Source: Planctomycetaceae bacterium
Lineage (GTDB): Bacteria; Planctomycetota; Planctomycetia; Planctomycetales; Planctomycetaceae
NCBI GenBank assembly: GCA_021732995.1
Contig: JAKFWA010000053.1
Span: forward strand, 1-64,000
Direction of reading: 5' to 3'
Length of the DNA stretch: 64,000 nucleotides
Part shown: piece by piece, positions 44,188-53,777 of the stretch
Position numbering within the stretch: the first letter of the stretch is position 1
Layout of the letters: each line of letters opens with the position of its first letter
Position numbers and translations under genes: made by a program
Notes under the pieces: generated by a model
The model's input: only the letters and a program-made list of their open reading frames with translations
Databases searched by the model: none
Told to the model about the DNA's origin: nothing

Positions 44188-45516
44188 ATGGATCGCCCCG
44201 GAATACGTTTCTTTGAGCGGCGGGCGATGAGGATGGGACGTCTTCGGCTCCACGGCTTGCGATGCCTGGCGTATGCACTTCTGGTGCTCGCGCTGCTGCC
44301 GTGTATTGTCGAGTTCGGCTTTCGAGTGGCCGCTCTGCGAGCGGAAGGTCAGGCCGCAGTGGATCATGCGGGCTGGCAGGTACTTCCGTCAGCCTCAATC
44401 CATCATCAGCTCGCCCCGCTGCAGCGCGTCTGCGGGACCGCGACAGGGGTCTCAGAAGCATTCAGTTTTCAGACCAATAGCCTCGGGTTGCGCGGGCCGG
44501 AAATCGCAGTGCCCAAACCGGCGGAGACGCTGCGCATCGTTTGTCTCGGTGATGAAACGATTCTGGCGGCTAACTTGCCGGATGAAGCCTTCTTCGGAGT
44601 GCGCCTCGCAGCTCACCTGCAGCCTTACACGCAGCGCAAAATTGAAGTCATCAATGCGGGTGTGCCGGAGTCCTGCCCGCTGCTGGCTTACCTGCAGGTG
44701 AAGCACCAGTTGCTGGCCTTGCAGCCGGATCTGCTGATCATCCACTTCGACCCTTCCGACGTGAGTGACGACGCGCGTTTCCGCACGCTGACGGATCTGG
44801 ATACTCAGGACGCACCCCTGGTCTGCGTCCATCCACTGCTGGTGAGCACGCCCAAGATCAAGCCCTTGTGCCAGCACTTTCTGTGCGTGCAGTGGGTGAA
44901 GAAGGAACTGATTCACCGCTTCGGCATTCGGGATGAGAGTGACGTCTCCGAACCCGTCACCCTCAGCAAACGAGACTGGCGGCGCGATCGTTCGTTCTCA
45001 GACAGCGACGAGGTTGCTGCGGCGTTGAAGCCTGTTGAGCAACTCGCGCGGCTGACGTCATCGGTCGGTTGCCGCACCGTGCTGGCCGTGCATCCGCTGG
45101 TCGAACAACTGCTGGCCGACGCTCTGGCAGATTCATCGTCGTCTGAGGATGAAGCGAGCAGCCGGACCGCTCAAGTTCACGCCTTGAACGACTTCGAGAA
45201 AACTTCGGCGGCCACCGTGTGCCGGATATCCCACACGCTGCGGCGAGTGAAGGATCCTCAAGCCGCCTTTGAAGACGATTACCGCACGCTGAGCAAGTTC
45301 GGCCACGACATCTATGCCTACGCATTAGCCGAAACAATGTTTCAAGCCATGCCCGAAGCCTGGACGACGCCCGATTCCGCAGCTCCGCAGACGTCCCAAG
45401 AGGGAGCTTCCCGGCAAGCGAGCCACGCAGAATCTTCTGCCTCCCGCAGGTCACATATTCAACGTCCCTCGACCGCTGCTGAATCACCTGCCGGATCGGG
45501 TTCCGACCGGTACTGA
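44188..45516 (+). CDS. membrane-anchored SGNH-hydrolase-like protein lacking the catalytic Ser
   Basis: 442 residues; start at 44188 or 44227. One transmembrane helix at residues 28-48. The following TNSLGLRGPE and IVCLGDETILAANLPDEAFFGVRL are the block-I region of SGNH/GDSL enzymes, but the nucleophile in GDS is Glu123 (GDE). The block-III-like region reads INAGVPESCPLLAYLQVK, and the C-terminal Asp-x-x-His box may be DYRTLSKFGHDIYAY. Such proteins in cell-envelope loci act as acetyl-group hydrolases or transferases; this copy may be inactive or differently configured. The C-terminal 70 residues are low-complexity Ser/Ala. Confidence 0.7.
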   Translation: MDRPGIRFFERRAMRMGRLRLHGLRCLAYALLVLALLPCIVEFGFRVAALRAEGQAAVDHAGWQVLPSASIHHQLAPLQRVCGTATGVSEAFSFQTNSLGLRGPEIAVPKPAETLRIVCLGDETILAANLPDEAFFGVRLAAHLQPYTQRKIEVINAGVPESCPLLAYLQVKHQLLALQPDLLIIHFDPSDVSDDARFRTLTDLDTQDAPLVCVHPLLVSTPKIKPLCQHFLCVQWVKKELIHRFGIRDESDVSEPVTLSKRDWRRDRSFSDSDEVAAALKPVEQLARLTSSVGCRTVLAVHPLVEQLLADALADSSSSEDEASSRTAQVHALNDFEKTSAATVCRISHTLRRVKDPQAAFEDDYRTLSKFGHDIYAYALAETMFQAMPEAWTTPDSAAPQTSQEGASRQASHAESSASRRSHIQRPSTAAESPAGSGSDRY

Positions 45517-45601
45517 TTTCAGATCTAGTCTTGTTCACGCCTCTTCCATTACATCTCCCGCCCTCCTGGTTCTCCGACCTTTTGCAAGGATGCAAAGTCA
45601 G

Positions 45602-47014
45602 ATGTTCCGACGCCTCATTGCAATCACCGCTCTGTTCGGTGTGACGGCTTTCTGCGCCGACTCAGTGCTCTATGGTCAGACCAAACCGGCGCCGGCGAAA
45701 CCTGCAAATCCACCCGCTCGCGGCGCCGTCGCGCCCGCTGGAGCTGCTCAACCTGCGGCGAAAGTGGAAAAGCCGGATCCCGCGCTCGAGAAGATCCTGC
45801 AGGACTGGTACGCCGCGTCGAAGAACATCAAGAAGCTGGAAGGCGAACATAAACGCTTTGTTTACGACTATACCTTCCTGACCGTGAAGCAGGCGCAGGG
45901 AGAATTTTATTACGAAGCTCCCGACAAGGGCCGCATCGATCTGGATGGGACCAAGGTCAAGGACGGGACAATCGTTGACAAGGTGAGCGCCATCAATGGC
46001 GCAGGGCTGAAGTTCTCGGCAGAGAGTGATGTTCCCGAACGGTGGATCTGCGACGGCAAGCAAGTGCTGCAGATCTTCGACGCCAAGAAGGAAGTCATGC
46101 AGTTCTCGATCCCGCCAGAGGGACAGGGCGAGCACATCATGGACGGACCGCTGCCGTTCCTGTTTGGCTTACCCCCAGAGAAAGCTCATCAGCGCTATCA
46201 AATGAAGTTGATCAAGCAAACCACGAGCACCATCGTCATGCAAGCCATTCCCAGATGGCAGCAGGATGCGGCGAACTACAAGTGGGCTGTGATTATGCTT
46301 GAACCCACGAGCATGATGGTGCAGGCCGTGCAGTTGATGGACCCCGCGCAAACCACGGAGACCGTCTACACGTTTCCGAAGATCACCAAGAACCCCAGCA
46401 GATCGTGGGTTCGCTTCCTGGGTGTTCCGGGGTCAGATCCCTTCAAGCCCAATCTGAAGGGTTACAAGATCATTACTGCTGGTCGCGATGAACAAGTCGC
46501 GGGGGCCAAGCCGCAGGAAGGTCCAAAGCCCGCCGATGACGCTCTGCCATCAGTCGTGGGACTGGAACATTCCAAAGCCAAGGACGTTCTGGAAAAGAAG
46601 GGCTACAAGGTTGAGTTCTTCAAGGGCGACCCGGCTAATACTCCACAATTGCAGTATCACGTCTACCGCCAGATCCCCGAAGCCAAGAAGGCGCTGAAGA
46701 AGGGCGAGACCGTCAAGCTGGTCGTTTACACCGAACCACAGGTCAATCTGATTGAAGGTAAGAAGGGTGACGCGGCGACTGCGGGTATGGTGCCGAAGGT
46801 CACTGGATTGAGCCACTCGCAAGCCAAGCAGAAGCTGGAAGCGGCCGGCTACAAAGTCAAGATGGTCCGCGGCGACCTGGCTCGCACGGAAGACGCGCTG
46901 CACACCGTTCAGGATCAGTCGCCTAAGGCGGGCACCAAGCTCGATCCCGAAGGCGTCGTCACACTGAAATTGTTTATTGATGATGTAGACGCCAAAGGCT
47001 CCAAAGCCCAGTAG
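45602..47014 (+). CDS. TIGR03009-type secreted protein with two C-terminal PASTA domains
   Basis: 470 residues from the ATG at 45602. Signal peptide (LIAITALFGVTAFCADSVLYGQ), an Ala/Pro linker, then the planctomycete-specific TIGR03009-like domain (PALEKILQDWYAASKNIKKL, GEFYYEAPDKGRID, WICDGKQVLQIFDAKKEV, DGPLPFLFGLPPEKAHQRY), distantly like LolA/LppX-type lipoprotein-carrier folds. Residues from about 310 hold two PASTA-like units (LPSVVGLEHSKAKDVLEKKG and VPKVTGLSHSQAKQKLEAAG), which in other bacteria bind peptidoglycan. The combination suggests a periplasmic carrier tethered to the wall. Confidence 0.82.
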   Translation: MFRRLIAITALFGVTAFCADSVLYGQTKPAPAKPANPPARGAVAPAGAAQPAAKVEKPDPALEKILQDWYAASKNIKKLEGEHKRFVYDYTFLTVKQAQGEFYYEAPDKGRIDLDGTKVKDGTIVDKVSAINGAGLKFSAESDVPERWICDGKQVLQIFDAKKEVMQFSIPPEGQGEHIMDGPLPFLFGLPPEKAHQRYQMKLIKQTTSTIVMQAIPRWQQDAANYKWAVIMLEPTSMMVQAVQLMDPAQTTETVYTFPKITKNPSRSWVRFLGVPGSDPFKPNLKGYKIITAGRDEQVAGAKPQEGPKPADDALPSVVGLEHSKAKDVLEKKGYKVEFFKGDPANTPQLQYHVYRQIPEAKKALKKGETVKLVVYTEPQVNLIEGKKGDAATAGMVPKVTGLSHSQAKQKLEAAGYKVKMVRGDLARTEDALHTVQDQSPKAGTKLDPEGVVTLKLFIDDVDAKGSKAQ

Positions 47015-47042
47015 CGCTCAGAATAACAGGTAACCGACTCGT

Positions 47043-47113
47043 TGTAGGACGGACAATCCTGTCCGTCTTCCCTTTGAACTCACGCTTCGACGGACAGGAT
47101 TGTCCGTCCTACA
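47043..47113. repeat. near-perfect inverted repeat, 25-base arms
   Basis: Arms 47043-47067 (TGTAGGACGGACAATCCTGTCCGTC) and 47089-47113 are exact inverse complements around a 21-base loop. Each arm is itself close to palindromic. It may act as a terminator for the gene at 45602-47014. A related unit is at 25693. Confidence 0.8.
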
Positions 47114-47294
47114 TCCCGACTCTTCGACACTGATCGCCTCCGCCCGTCGCCTTTCAAGCACTCAAGGTCTCCGGCCTTCCCTTCCGCAGTTGGTGCGATC
47201 CTCCATCGCACGCCACTTCTCCCCAGCCGCTCCGGCACCTCTCAGCAGCCTTCCCTTCCGATCTCCCTCCGCACGTCTTTGATTGAGGCCCATC

Positions 47295-47552
47295 ATGCGC
47301 CTGCTCTGGGCGACCTTGTCGCTATTGATTCTCACCAGCACCGGTTGCTCCAGCTTTACCGGAAAGCCCATGTGGTCGCCGTTCAAATCGAAGGCCAATG
47401 ATGACACGACACTCAAAAACGACGAATGGGGTTGGGTCGGCCAGCAGGGGCGCGGCGACCGTCCGATGGAGTACGAGAACGACCCGCTGAAGAAATGGCT
47501 GTTCGATAAGCGGTCGCTCGACATCGAACGCAATCTCGGAATCGGCGAATGA
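47295..47552 (+). CDS. small lipoprotein-like protein
   Basis: 85 residues from the ATG at 47295 (GAGG 7 bases upstream). N-terminal hydrophobic stretch ending LTSTGC, a lipobox-like site with Ser at -3, then a charged mature part (DEWGWVGQQGRGDRP, DPLKKWLFDKRSLDIERNLGI). No family recognised. Likely attached to the outer side of the inner membrane. Confidence 0.6.
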   Translation: MRLLWATLSLLILTSTGCSSFTGKPMWSPFKSKANDDTTLKNDEWGWVGQQGRGDRPMEYENDPLKKWLFDKRSLDIERNLGIGE

Positions 47553-47734
47553 TTTCGGACGTAAAGAATGACAATTAACGCTTTTGAACAGAATTCGCCG
47601 AGATCGAGCGAAAGCTTGGCCCGCAACTCGGGCCTTCGAACGTTGGGCATGATTGAATCTTGCATCCGGTGCGTTAAAGTGCGGCACCTTATTGACAAAA
47701 CATAGGCTTAAAATTTTGAGGTAGTGAAGAGAGA

Positions 47735-48004
47735 ATGCCCATCGCGCAAGAACCTAAGTCCAATGTGATTGAGTCTTTCCGTCGAGCAGAAGGTGATACC
47801 GGTTCTCCCGAAGTGCAGATTGCGTTGCTGACTCGCCGCGTCGAGCAGCTCACCGAACATCTGCGGGGACACTCGAAGGATCACGCCAGCCGCCGCGGTT
47901 TGCTGACGATTGTCAGCCAGCGTCGCCGGTTGCTGAATTATCTCAAGCAGCACAACGAGGCGTCCTACAAGTCGATCCTGGAACGTCTCGGAATTCGTAA
48001 GTAG
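47735..48004 (+). CDS. rpsO: 30S ribosomal protein S15
   Basis: 89 residues, standard length. [20 protein letters not shown], [30 protein letters not shown] and the terminal [10 protein letters not shown] are S15 hallmarks. S15 binds 16S rRNA and often represses its own translation. Followed by pnp, the conserved rpsO-pnp order. TTGACA at 47692 might be a -35 element, but the -10 spacing is poor. Confidence 0.97.
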   Translation: MPIAQEPKSNVIESFRRAEGDTGSPEVQIALLTRRVEQLTEHLRGHSKDHASRRGLLTIVSQRRRLLNYLKQHNEASYKSILERLGIRK

Positions 48005-48009
48005 TCCAG

Positions 48010-48040
48010 AGGCGGCGCTATGCGTCGCCTTTTTGTTTTT
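48010..48040 (+). terminator. terminator/attenuator between rpsO and pnp
   Basis: Stem AGGCGGCGC / GCGTCGCCT (one G-T pair) with a 3-base loop, then TTTTGTTTTT, a strong intrinsic terminator just after the rpsO stop. In the rpsO-pnp operon of other bacteria such structures tune pnp expression. Confidence 0.85.
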
Positions 48041-48413
48041 CAGCCTCGAAGTTCGGTGGCGCGAAGACAGCCAAGAGTTCCAGATGTTTCGGGCATGTCT
48101 GGTTCGCTTGAATGGACGAATCGAAGAATCGTTCCGTAAGTCCTCCTGCTGGTTGAGTGTTCGGGCTGGGTGTTGTTGGTTTGTGTCATTCGCAACCTTT
48201 TTCTGTCGGGCAATGGTCCGGAGAGGTTGCTGCTGAGATCCGCTTGTGGTGGTCTCAAGCTGTTATTAATCGCCCGATTCTGAGCAGTTGTGCTTCGTTT
48301 CAGGTCGCAGTCATCCCTTCGGCATTCATGGGCCAGTGGAATGCCCTCGGGATGGCTGCGACTCAAGTCCAAGCCCTGCAAGATCGTGGCTTAGTTGGAA
48401 AGTGGGTAGGAAT
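48041..48413. other. rpsO-pnp spacer
   Basis: 373 bases. Must hold pnp's own promoter if the terminator is efficient. I see no gene and no clear long stem like the RNase III site of the E. coli pnp leader. Confidence 0.35.
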
Positions 48414-50570
48414 TTGAAGACAAGTGTTGAAAGAGAAATTGCTGGTCGGAAACTCAGTCTCACTACCGGTGAAATTGCGAAACAAGCGAGCGGTGCGGTC
48501 CTTGTACAATATGGCGAAACCGTCGTCTTTGTGGCCGCTCAGACTGGTCCCCCATCGCGACCTGGCCAGGACTTCTTCCCGTTGACCGTTGACTACCGCG
48601 AGCGGTTCGCTGCTGCGGGTAAGTTTCCGGGTGGATTCTTGAAGCGTGAAAGTCGGCCCAGTACGCGTGAAATTCTGACCGCGCGTCTGACCGACCGTCC
48701 GATTCGTCCGCTCTTCCCGGATGGATTCATCGACGAAGTCCAGATTCAGGCCAATGTGCTGTCGTTCGATCGCGTCAACGATCCCGACGTCTTCTCCACA
48801 TTGGGTGCCAGTGCCGCATTGATGATCGCTCCGACGTTGCCCTTCCAGGGTCCCATCGGTGCGGTGCGTGTGGGTTACATCGAAGACGAATTCGTGCTGT
48901 TCCCGACTCTCGAAGAGATGAAGACCAGCAAGCTCGACCTGATCGTCGCCGGCAGCAAAGACTCCGTGCTGATGATCGAAGGCTTCGGCGCTCAGTTGAG
49001 CGAAGAAGAAATGGCCGACGCGATCATGTTCGGTCATGACGCGATCATTGAACTGTGCGATTTGCAGTTGGAATTGGTGCAGAAGTTGGGTTTGCCAGCC
49101 AAGGTAATCCCAGTCGCTCCGGTCAATCCCTTCGACGCCATTCTGCAAGAACGAGCCTATCAATCGGTGCGTGAAGCGAAGGTCGGCAAGAAGAAGCAAG
49201 AACGTCACGCCGCTGTGGGCGAGATCAAGCAAGCTCTGAAGGCCGAGTTCTTCCCCGAAGGGGCTGACACCACTGCCGATGGCAAGACCGTCGCTCAGTT
49301 CTCAGCGTCCTTTGAGAACCTCGCGCATCGCATCGTCCGCGACCTGCTGCAAGACGGCATCCGTCTTGACGGTCGGCCTCTGGAAGATTTGCGAACCGTC
49401 ACCTGCGACGTCGGCGTTGTGCCTCGCGTCCACGGTTCGGCTCTGTTTACTCGCGGCGAAACTCAATCGCTGGCGACGATCACTTTGGGCACCGTTCGCG
49501 ATGTTCAGAAGGTCGATGGCCCGGTCGAAGAATACGACAAGCGGTTCATGCTGGACTACAACTTCCCGTCCTTCAGCGTCGGCGAAGTTCGCCCGATCCG
49601 AGCTCCTGGCCGTCGTGAAATCGGTCACGGCATGTTGGCTGAACGGTCAATTCAATGGGTGCTGCCGACCGAGGAAAAGTTCCCCTACACGATCCGTGCG
49701 ATCTCCGACATCATGGAATCGAACGGCAGTTCCTCCATGGCGTCTGTCTGCTCGACGACGCTGTCGTTGATGGACGCTGGCGTGCCGATTTCTCAGCCGG
49801 TGGCTGGTATCTCGATCGGTCTCGTGAAGGACGGTGATAAGTGGCAACTGCTCACCGACATCATGGGCGACGAAGATCACCACGGTGATATGGACTTCAA
49901 GGTCGCTGGTACGGGCAAGGGTATCACGGGTATCCAATTGGATCTCAAGATCGCCGGTATCAGTGAAGACATTATCCGCGCAACTCTCGAGCAGGCCAAG
50001 AAGGCTCGCCGCGAACTGCTGCGGATCATGCTGCAAGCGATCTCACGCCCGCGCAAAGAGATCTCCCTGCATGCTCCCCGCCTGCTGCGAACGCATATCG
50101 ATCCCGAGAAGATCGGCCTGCTGATCGGTCCTGGTGGCAAGACGATTCGTGCCATTCAGGAAGAAACCGGCTCGCAGATCGACGTGGCTCCGGACGGTGG
50201 TGTGACCATCGCTGCGGATTCGGCCGCCAAGGCTGAAGACGCTCTGGCTCGCGTCGAAGCGTTGACCGAAGAGATCAAGGTTGGCCGCGTCTACACGGGC
50301 AAGGTCAGCGCGATCAAGGACTTCGGAGCGTTCGTCGAAATTGCCCCCGGCAAAGACGGCCTGTGCCACATCAGCGAACTGTCGGACGGCTTCGTGAAGT
50401 CTGTCAACGAAGTTTGCAAGGTCGGCGACCGGTTGGAAGTGAAGGTCATCGCCGTCGATGAGCAGAACCGCGTGAAGCTGTCCCGCAAGGCTATTCTGCT
50501 CGAGCAGAAGGCCAACATGACAGCCGAAGGCGGCGAAGCAGCACCGGACTCAGACGCCGAGAACGAGTAG
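48414..50570 (+). CDS. pnp: polynucleotide phosphorylase
   Basis: 718 residues if translated from the TTG at 48414, which matches the family's N-terminus LKTSVEREIAGRKLSLTTGEIAKQ; AGGA lies just upstream and a GTG at 48402 is an alternative. PNPase degrades RNA 3'-5' using phosphate, as part of the degradosome. Two RNase PH-like halves, the second with the catalytic DGDKWQLLTDIMGDEDHHGDMDFK, then a KH domain (LIGPGGKTIRAIQEETGSQID) and an S1 domain (GKVSAIKDFGAFVEIAPGKDGLCHISELSD). Length fits. Confidence 0.97.
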   Translation: MKTSVEREIAGRKLSLTTGEIAKQASGAVLVQYGETVVFVAAQTGPPSRPGQDFFPLTVDYRERFAAAGKFPGGFLKRESRPSTREILTARLTDRPIRPLFPDGFIDEVQIQANVLSFDRVNDPDVFSTLGASAALMIAPTLPFQGPIGAVRVGYIEDEFVLFPTLEEMKTSKLDLIVAGSKDSVLMIEGFGAQLSEEEMADAIMFGHDAIIELCDLQLELVQKLGLPAKVIPVAPVNPFDAILQERAYQSVREAKVGKKKQERHAAVGEIKQALKAEFFPEGADTTADGKTVAQFSASFENLAHRIVRDLLQDGIRLDGRPLEDLRTVTCDVGVVPRVHGSALFTRGETQSLATITLGTVRDVQKVDGPVEEYDKRFMLDYNFPSFSVGEVRPIRAPGRREIGHGMLAERSIQWVLPTEEKFPYTIRAISDIMESNGSSSMASVCSTTLSLMDAGVPISQPVAGISIGLVKDGDKWQLLTDIMGDEDHHGDMDFKVAGTGKGITGIQLDLKIAGISEDIIRATLEQAKKARRELLRIMLQAISRPRKEISLHAPRLLRTHIDPEKIGLLIGPGGKTIRAIQEETGSQIDVAPDGGVTIAADSAAKAEDALARVEALTEEIKVGRVYTGKVSAIKDFGAFVEIAPGKDGLCHISELSDGFVKSVNEVCKVGDRLEVKVIAVDEQNRVKLSRKAILLEQKANMTAEGGEAAPDSDAENE

Positions 50571-50602
50571 TCGATCGACTCGACTGTTGAATAACTACGC
50601 AG

Positions 50603-50640
50603 CAACCACGGGCGACCCCCGTGGTTGTTTCGTTTCCCGT
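50603..50640 (+). terminator. intrinsic terminator after pnp
   Basis: Stem CAACCACGGG / CCCGTGGTTG with a 5-base loop, then TTTCGTTTCC. Confidence 0.85.
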
Positions 50641-50654
50641 AGCCCGTGTTGTGG

Positions 50655-50723
50655 GGGAGGGCGAGGCTCCTGCCGAGCCGCCTCAATTAGCGTGGCACGG
50701 CTCGGCAGGAGCCTCGCCCTCCC
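50655..50723. repeat. perfect inverted repeat, 26-base arms
   Basis: Left arm 50655-50680 (GGGAGGGCGAGGCTCCTGCC then GAGCCG) and right arm 50698-50723 are exact inverse complements around a 17-base spacer. It can form a very stable cruciform. No coding frame. A dispersed family typical of planctomycete spacers, unrelated in sequence to the 47043 and 34471 repeats. Confidence 0.85.
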
Positions 50724-50901
50724 GAGCCGTCATCTCTAACCGCATTACGGCAACGGCTTTCCGCGACGAATACGCAGTCTCAGGCGGCCGTTTTGCCGCT
50801 CCTTGCTCGGGGGTATGTGAGCCGTTAATCTGCTGCGCTCTTTGCACAGAAAAGGGCTGTTTTTTCGAGAAACTGCAGCGATATCGGGCGAGCTCAAGTA
50901 C

Positions 50902-52155
<1,254 letters not shown>

Positions 52156-52158
52156 GTT

Positions 52159-52195
52159 CACGACCGAGCCCAGTTTGCTCGGTCGTGTTGTTTTG
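52159..52195 (+). terminator. hairpin between the ketosynthase and acyl carrier protein genes
   Basis: Stem CACGACCGAGC / GCTCGGTCGTG with a 7-base loop and TTGTTTTG behind it. Placed inside a natural gene pair, it could attenuate acyl carrier protein expression. Confidence 0.75.
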
Positions 52196-52236
52196 TGTGG
52201 GGGCTTTCGTAAGCCTCGCAGGGTGAGGACAACTTC

Positions 52237-52497
52237 ATGAGCGCGGAACAGATCAGACAGGTGATTCTCGGCATCCTTTCCCGGATTGCGCCGGACGAAG
52301 ACCTGTCCAATCTCAAGGACGCCGTTCCGTTCCGCGAGCAGATGGAGCTGGACAGCATGGACTTCCTCGACATCGTGATGGAGCTGAGGAAGATGTACCG
52401 TGTGCAAATTCCAGAAGAGGACTACGGAAATCTCGGCACTATGGCCAGTACCGTGTCGTACCTCACTCCGTTGCTGAAAGATGCGACGCCCGTTTGA
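52237..52497 (+). CDS. acyl carrier protein
   Basis: 86 residues, four-helix size. Phosphopantetheine attachment at Ser40 in QMELDSMDFLDIVMELR, the DSx motif of ACPs. The DSM rather than DSL sequence and the 6-residue longer helix 1 suggest a specialised ACP, consistent with its pairing with the KAS-like gene upstream. GAGG-like context lies before the ATG at 52237. Confidence 0.92.
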   Translation: MSAEQIRQVILGILSRIAPDEDLSNLKDAVPFREQMELDSMDFLDIVMELRKMYRVQIPEEDYGNLGTMASTVSYLTPLLKDATPV

Positions 52498-52867
52498 GTT
52501 GCGTCGATTCAGATCATGGTCGGGCACGCGAATTTTTCATCTGGCAGGCTGCAAAAACTGCTGGATTTGGCGGATTATTCGTACTTGCACTGCACCCGGA
52601 ACCCCTGAGAAGCCGATTGACTCGCCCCGAGCAGGTCCTTCTCAGGACGGTAGTCAGATGAACTGTTTGGGGCTGACAGAGTTACGTTCACGCGGGCGTT
52701 CCGAAATAACGTCGTTGTGCAAGTCAATAAGGTACTTGACAAACCGCGTGGCGTTTCAATATCCACCCGCCTCGCCGAGGGGCGAATTTGGATTGACCTG
52801 ATTAACAAGCCCTTGGCTGTTGTGCTGGCCAGGGCATTCGAATCATCGACAGTGGAGTAATGGAACT
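52498..52867. other. 370-base spacer with a weak promoter candidate
   Basis: No convincing gene; a 106-codon frame overlapping the ACP stop has unlike composition. TTGACA at 52736-52741 followed 16-17 bases on by AATATC/ATATCC could be a housekeeping promoter for the acidic protein. Confidence 0.35.
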
Positions 52868-53197
52868 ATGTTAGTCTCCTGGAAGGCTGAGGACGTGTTG
52901 GAGACGGTTGGTGGAGTCACAATCTCCCCGGTCATGTCGTTCAACGCGCCGGTCGAAGACGAAGAAGAGTTTGAAGGCTTCGACGGCGACGAAGACTACG
53001 ACGACGATGATGACGAGGACGACTTCGACGGCGAAGAGTACGAAGACGAAGACGAAGACTTCGATGACGAAGAGGAAGACGCCGAAGAAGATGAAGACCT
53101 CGAAGAGGACTTCGAAGACGACTTCGATGATGACGACGACGAGGACGATGATGACGACGCCGACTTCGACGGTGGCTTCGAAGGCGACGACGAATAG
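52868..53197 (+). CDS. extremely acidic Asp/Glu-rich protein
   Basis: 109 residues from the ATG at 52868. The first about 28 residues (MLVSWKAEDVLETVGGVTIS) are ordinary; the remaining 80 are nearly all Asp, Glu, Phe, Tyr and Gly, with units such as DDDEDDFDGEEYEDEDEDFD. The DNA is a run of GAC/GAA/GAT/TTC codons, and only this frame gives a start, ribosome site (GGAG 10 bases upstream) and terminator. Such proteins bind cations or basic proteins; role here unknown. Confidence 0.75.
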   Translation: MLVSWKAEDVLETVGGVTISPVMSFNAPVEDEEEFEGFDGDEDYDDDDDEDDFDGEEYEDEDEDFDDEEEDAEEDEDLEEDFEDDFDDDDDEDDDDDADFDGGFEGDDE

Positions 53198-53241
53198 TTA
53201 CCACCGCGCGGCCTGAACCGCGTTAGCGAAGGCATGCAGAA

Positions 53242-53270
53242 AAACAGCCCATCAGTCTGATGGGCTGTTT
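53242..53270. terminator. bidirectional terminator
   Basis: AAACAGCCCATCA-GTC-TGATGGGCTGTTT is a perfect 13-base stem with A and T tracts on either side, between convergent genes. Confidence 0.9.
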
Positions 53271-53300
53271 GCGTTTACCGCTCTGCTCCAGCGTTACGCA

Positions 53301-53777
53301 CTAGGGGCTTTCGAGCGTCAGCGACACTCGATTCTGCTCGATTGGTTCGATCTTCGCGGTGAGTGCGGAAGTGTCATAGTCGCCATAGCGCGTCGGCACG
53401 GCGCGGCCGTGATCTCGATGCTGCAGTCGAGCGGTGCCATCGCCAACAATCAACTGAATGACGATAACATCCTGCATGCCTGCGGCGGCGCCGTCATCTG
53501 AGCCGTACGTTCCGAGCGTAAAGGTTCCATCATCACGAATGGTTCCGGTGGCAGTCGTGCCGAAGTCTGCGGATCGAAATTCGATGGTTCCGCTCCGGAC
53601 GGGCCTACCGTCAGCGAACGTGATTGTTCCGGCCACAGGATATGTGGGTATCCGCGCCGGCCCGCAACTACTCAGGCTCAGAACCGTGGCGAGCAACATT
53701 CCGAGCCTGAGTTCAGAGAGGCAGTTCAGCTTCAATCGAACGGTTCCGGGCTTAGAACTCACCGATCGATGCTCCAT
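53301..53777 (-). CDS. small lipoprotein, carboxypeptidase-regulatory-like
   Basis: 158 residues if started at 53777; starts nearer 53735 or at 53699 are also possible. Lipobox VLSLSSC, then [23 protein letters not shown], the PVxGxVTFxDGxPV pattern of planctomycete lipoproteins with a carboxypeptidase-regulatory-like beta sandwich. Overlaps the end of the upstream DUF1559 gene by 26 bases, a pairing very common in planctomycetes (DUF1559 followed by lipoprotein). Function unknown. Confidence 0.8.
   Translation of the reverse strand: MEHRSVSSKPGTVRLKLNCLSELRLGMLLATVLSLSSCGPARIPTYPVAGTITFADGRPVRSGTIEFRSADFGTTATGTIRDDGTFTLGTYGSDDGAAAGMQDVIVIQLIVGDGTARLQHRDHGRAVPTRYGDYDTSALTAKIEPIEQNRVSLTLESP

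Noticed and set aside
47692-47720. Promoter before rpsO with TTGACA
   Set aside because: The -10-like TAAAAT lies only 11-12 bases away; spacing is wrong for a sigma-70 promoter.
52481-52801. 106-codon plus-strand open frame after the acyl carrier protein
   Set aside because: Overlaps the ACP stop, mixed composition, no family, weak start context.
52970-53190. Looks like a simple tandem DNA repeat
   Set aside because: The periodicity is explained by Asp/Glu codons of one open frame with start, ribosome site and terminator.
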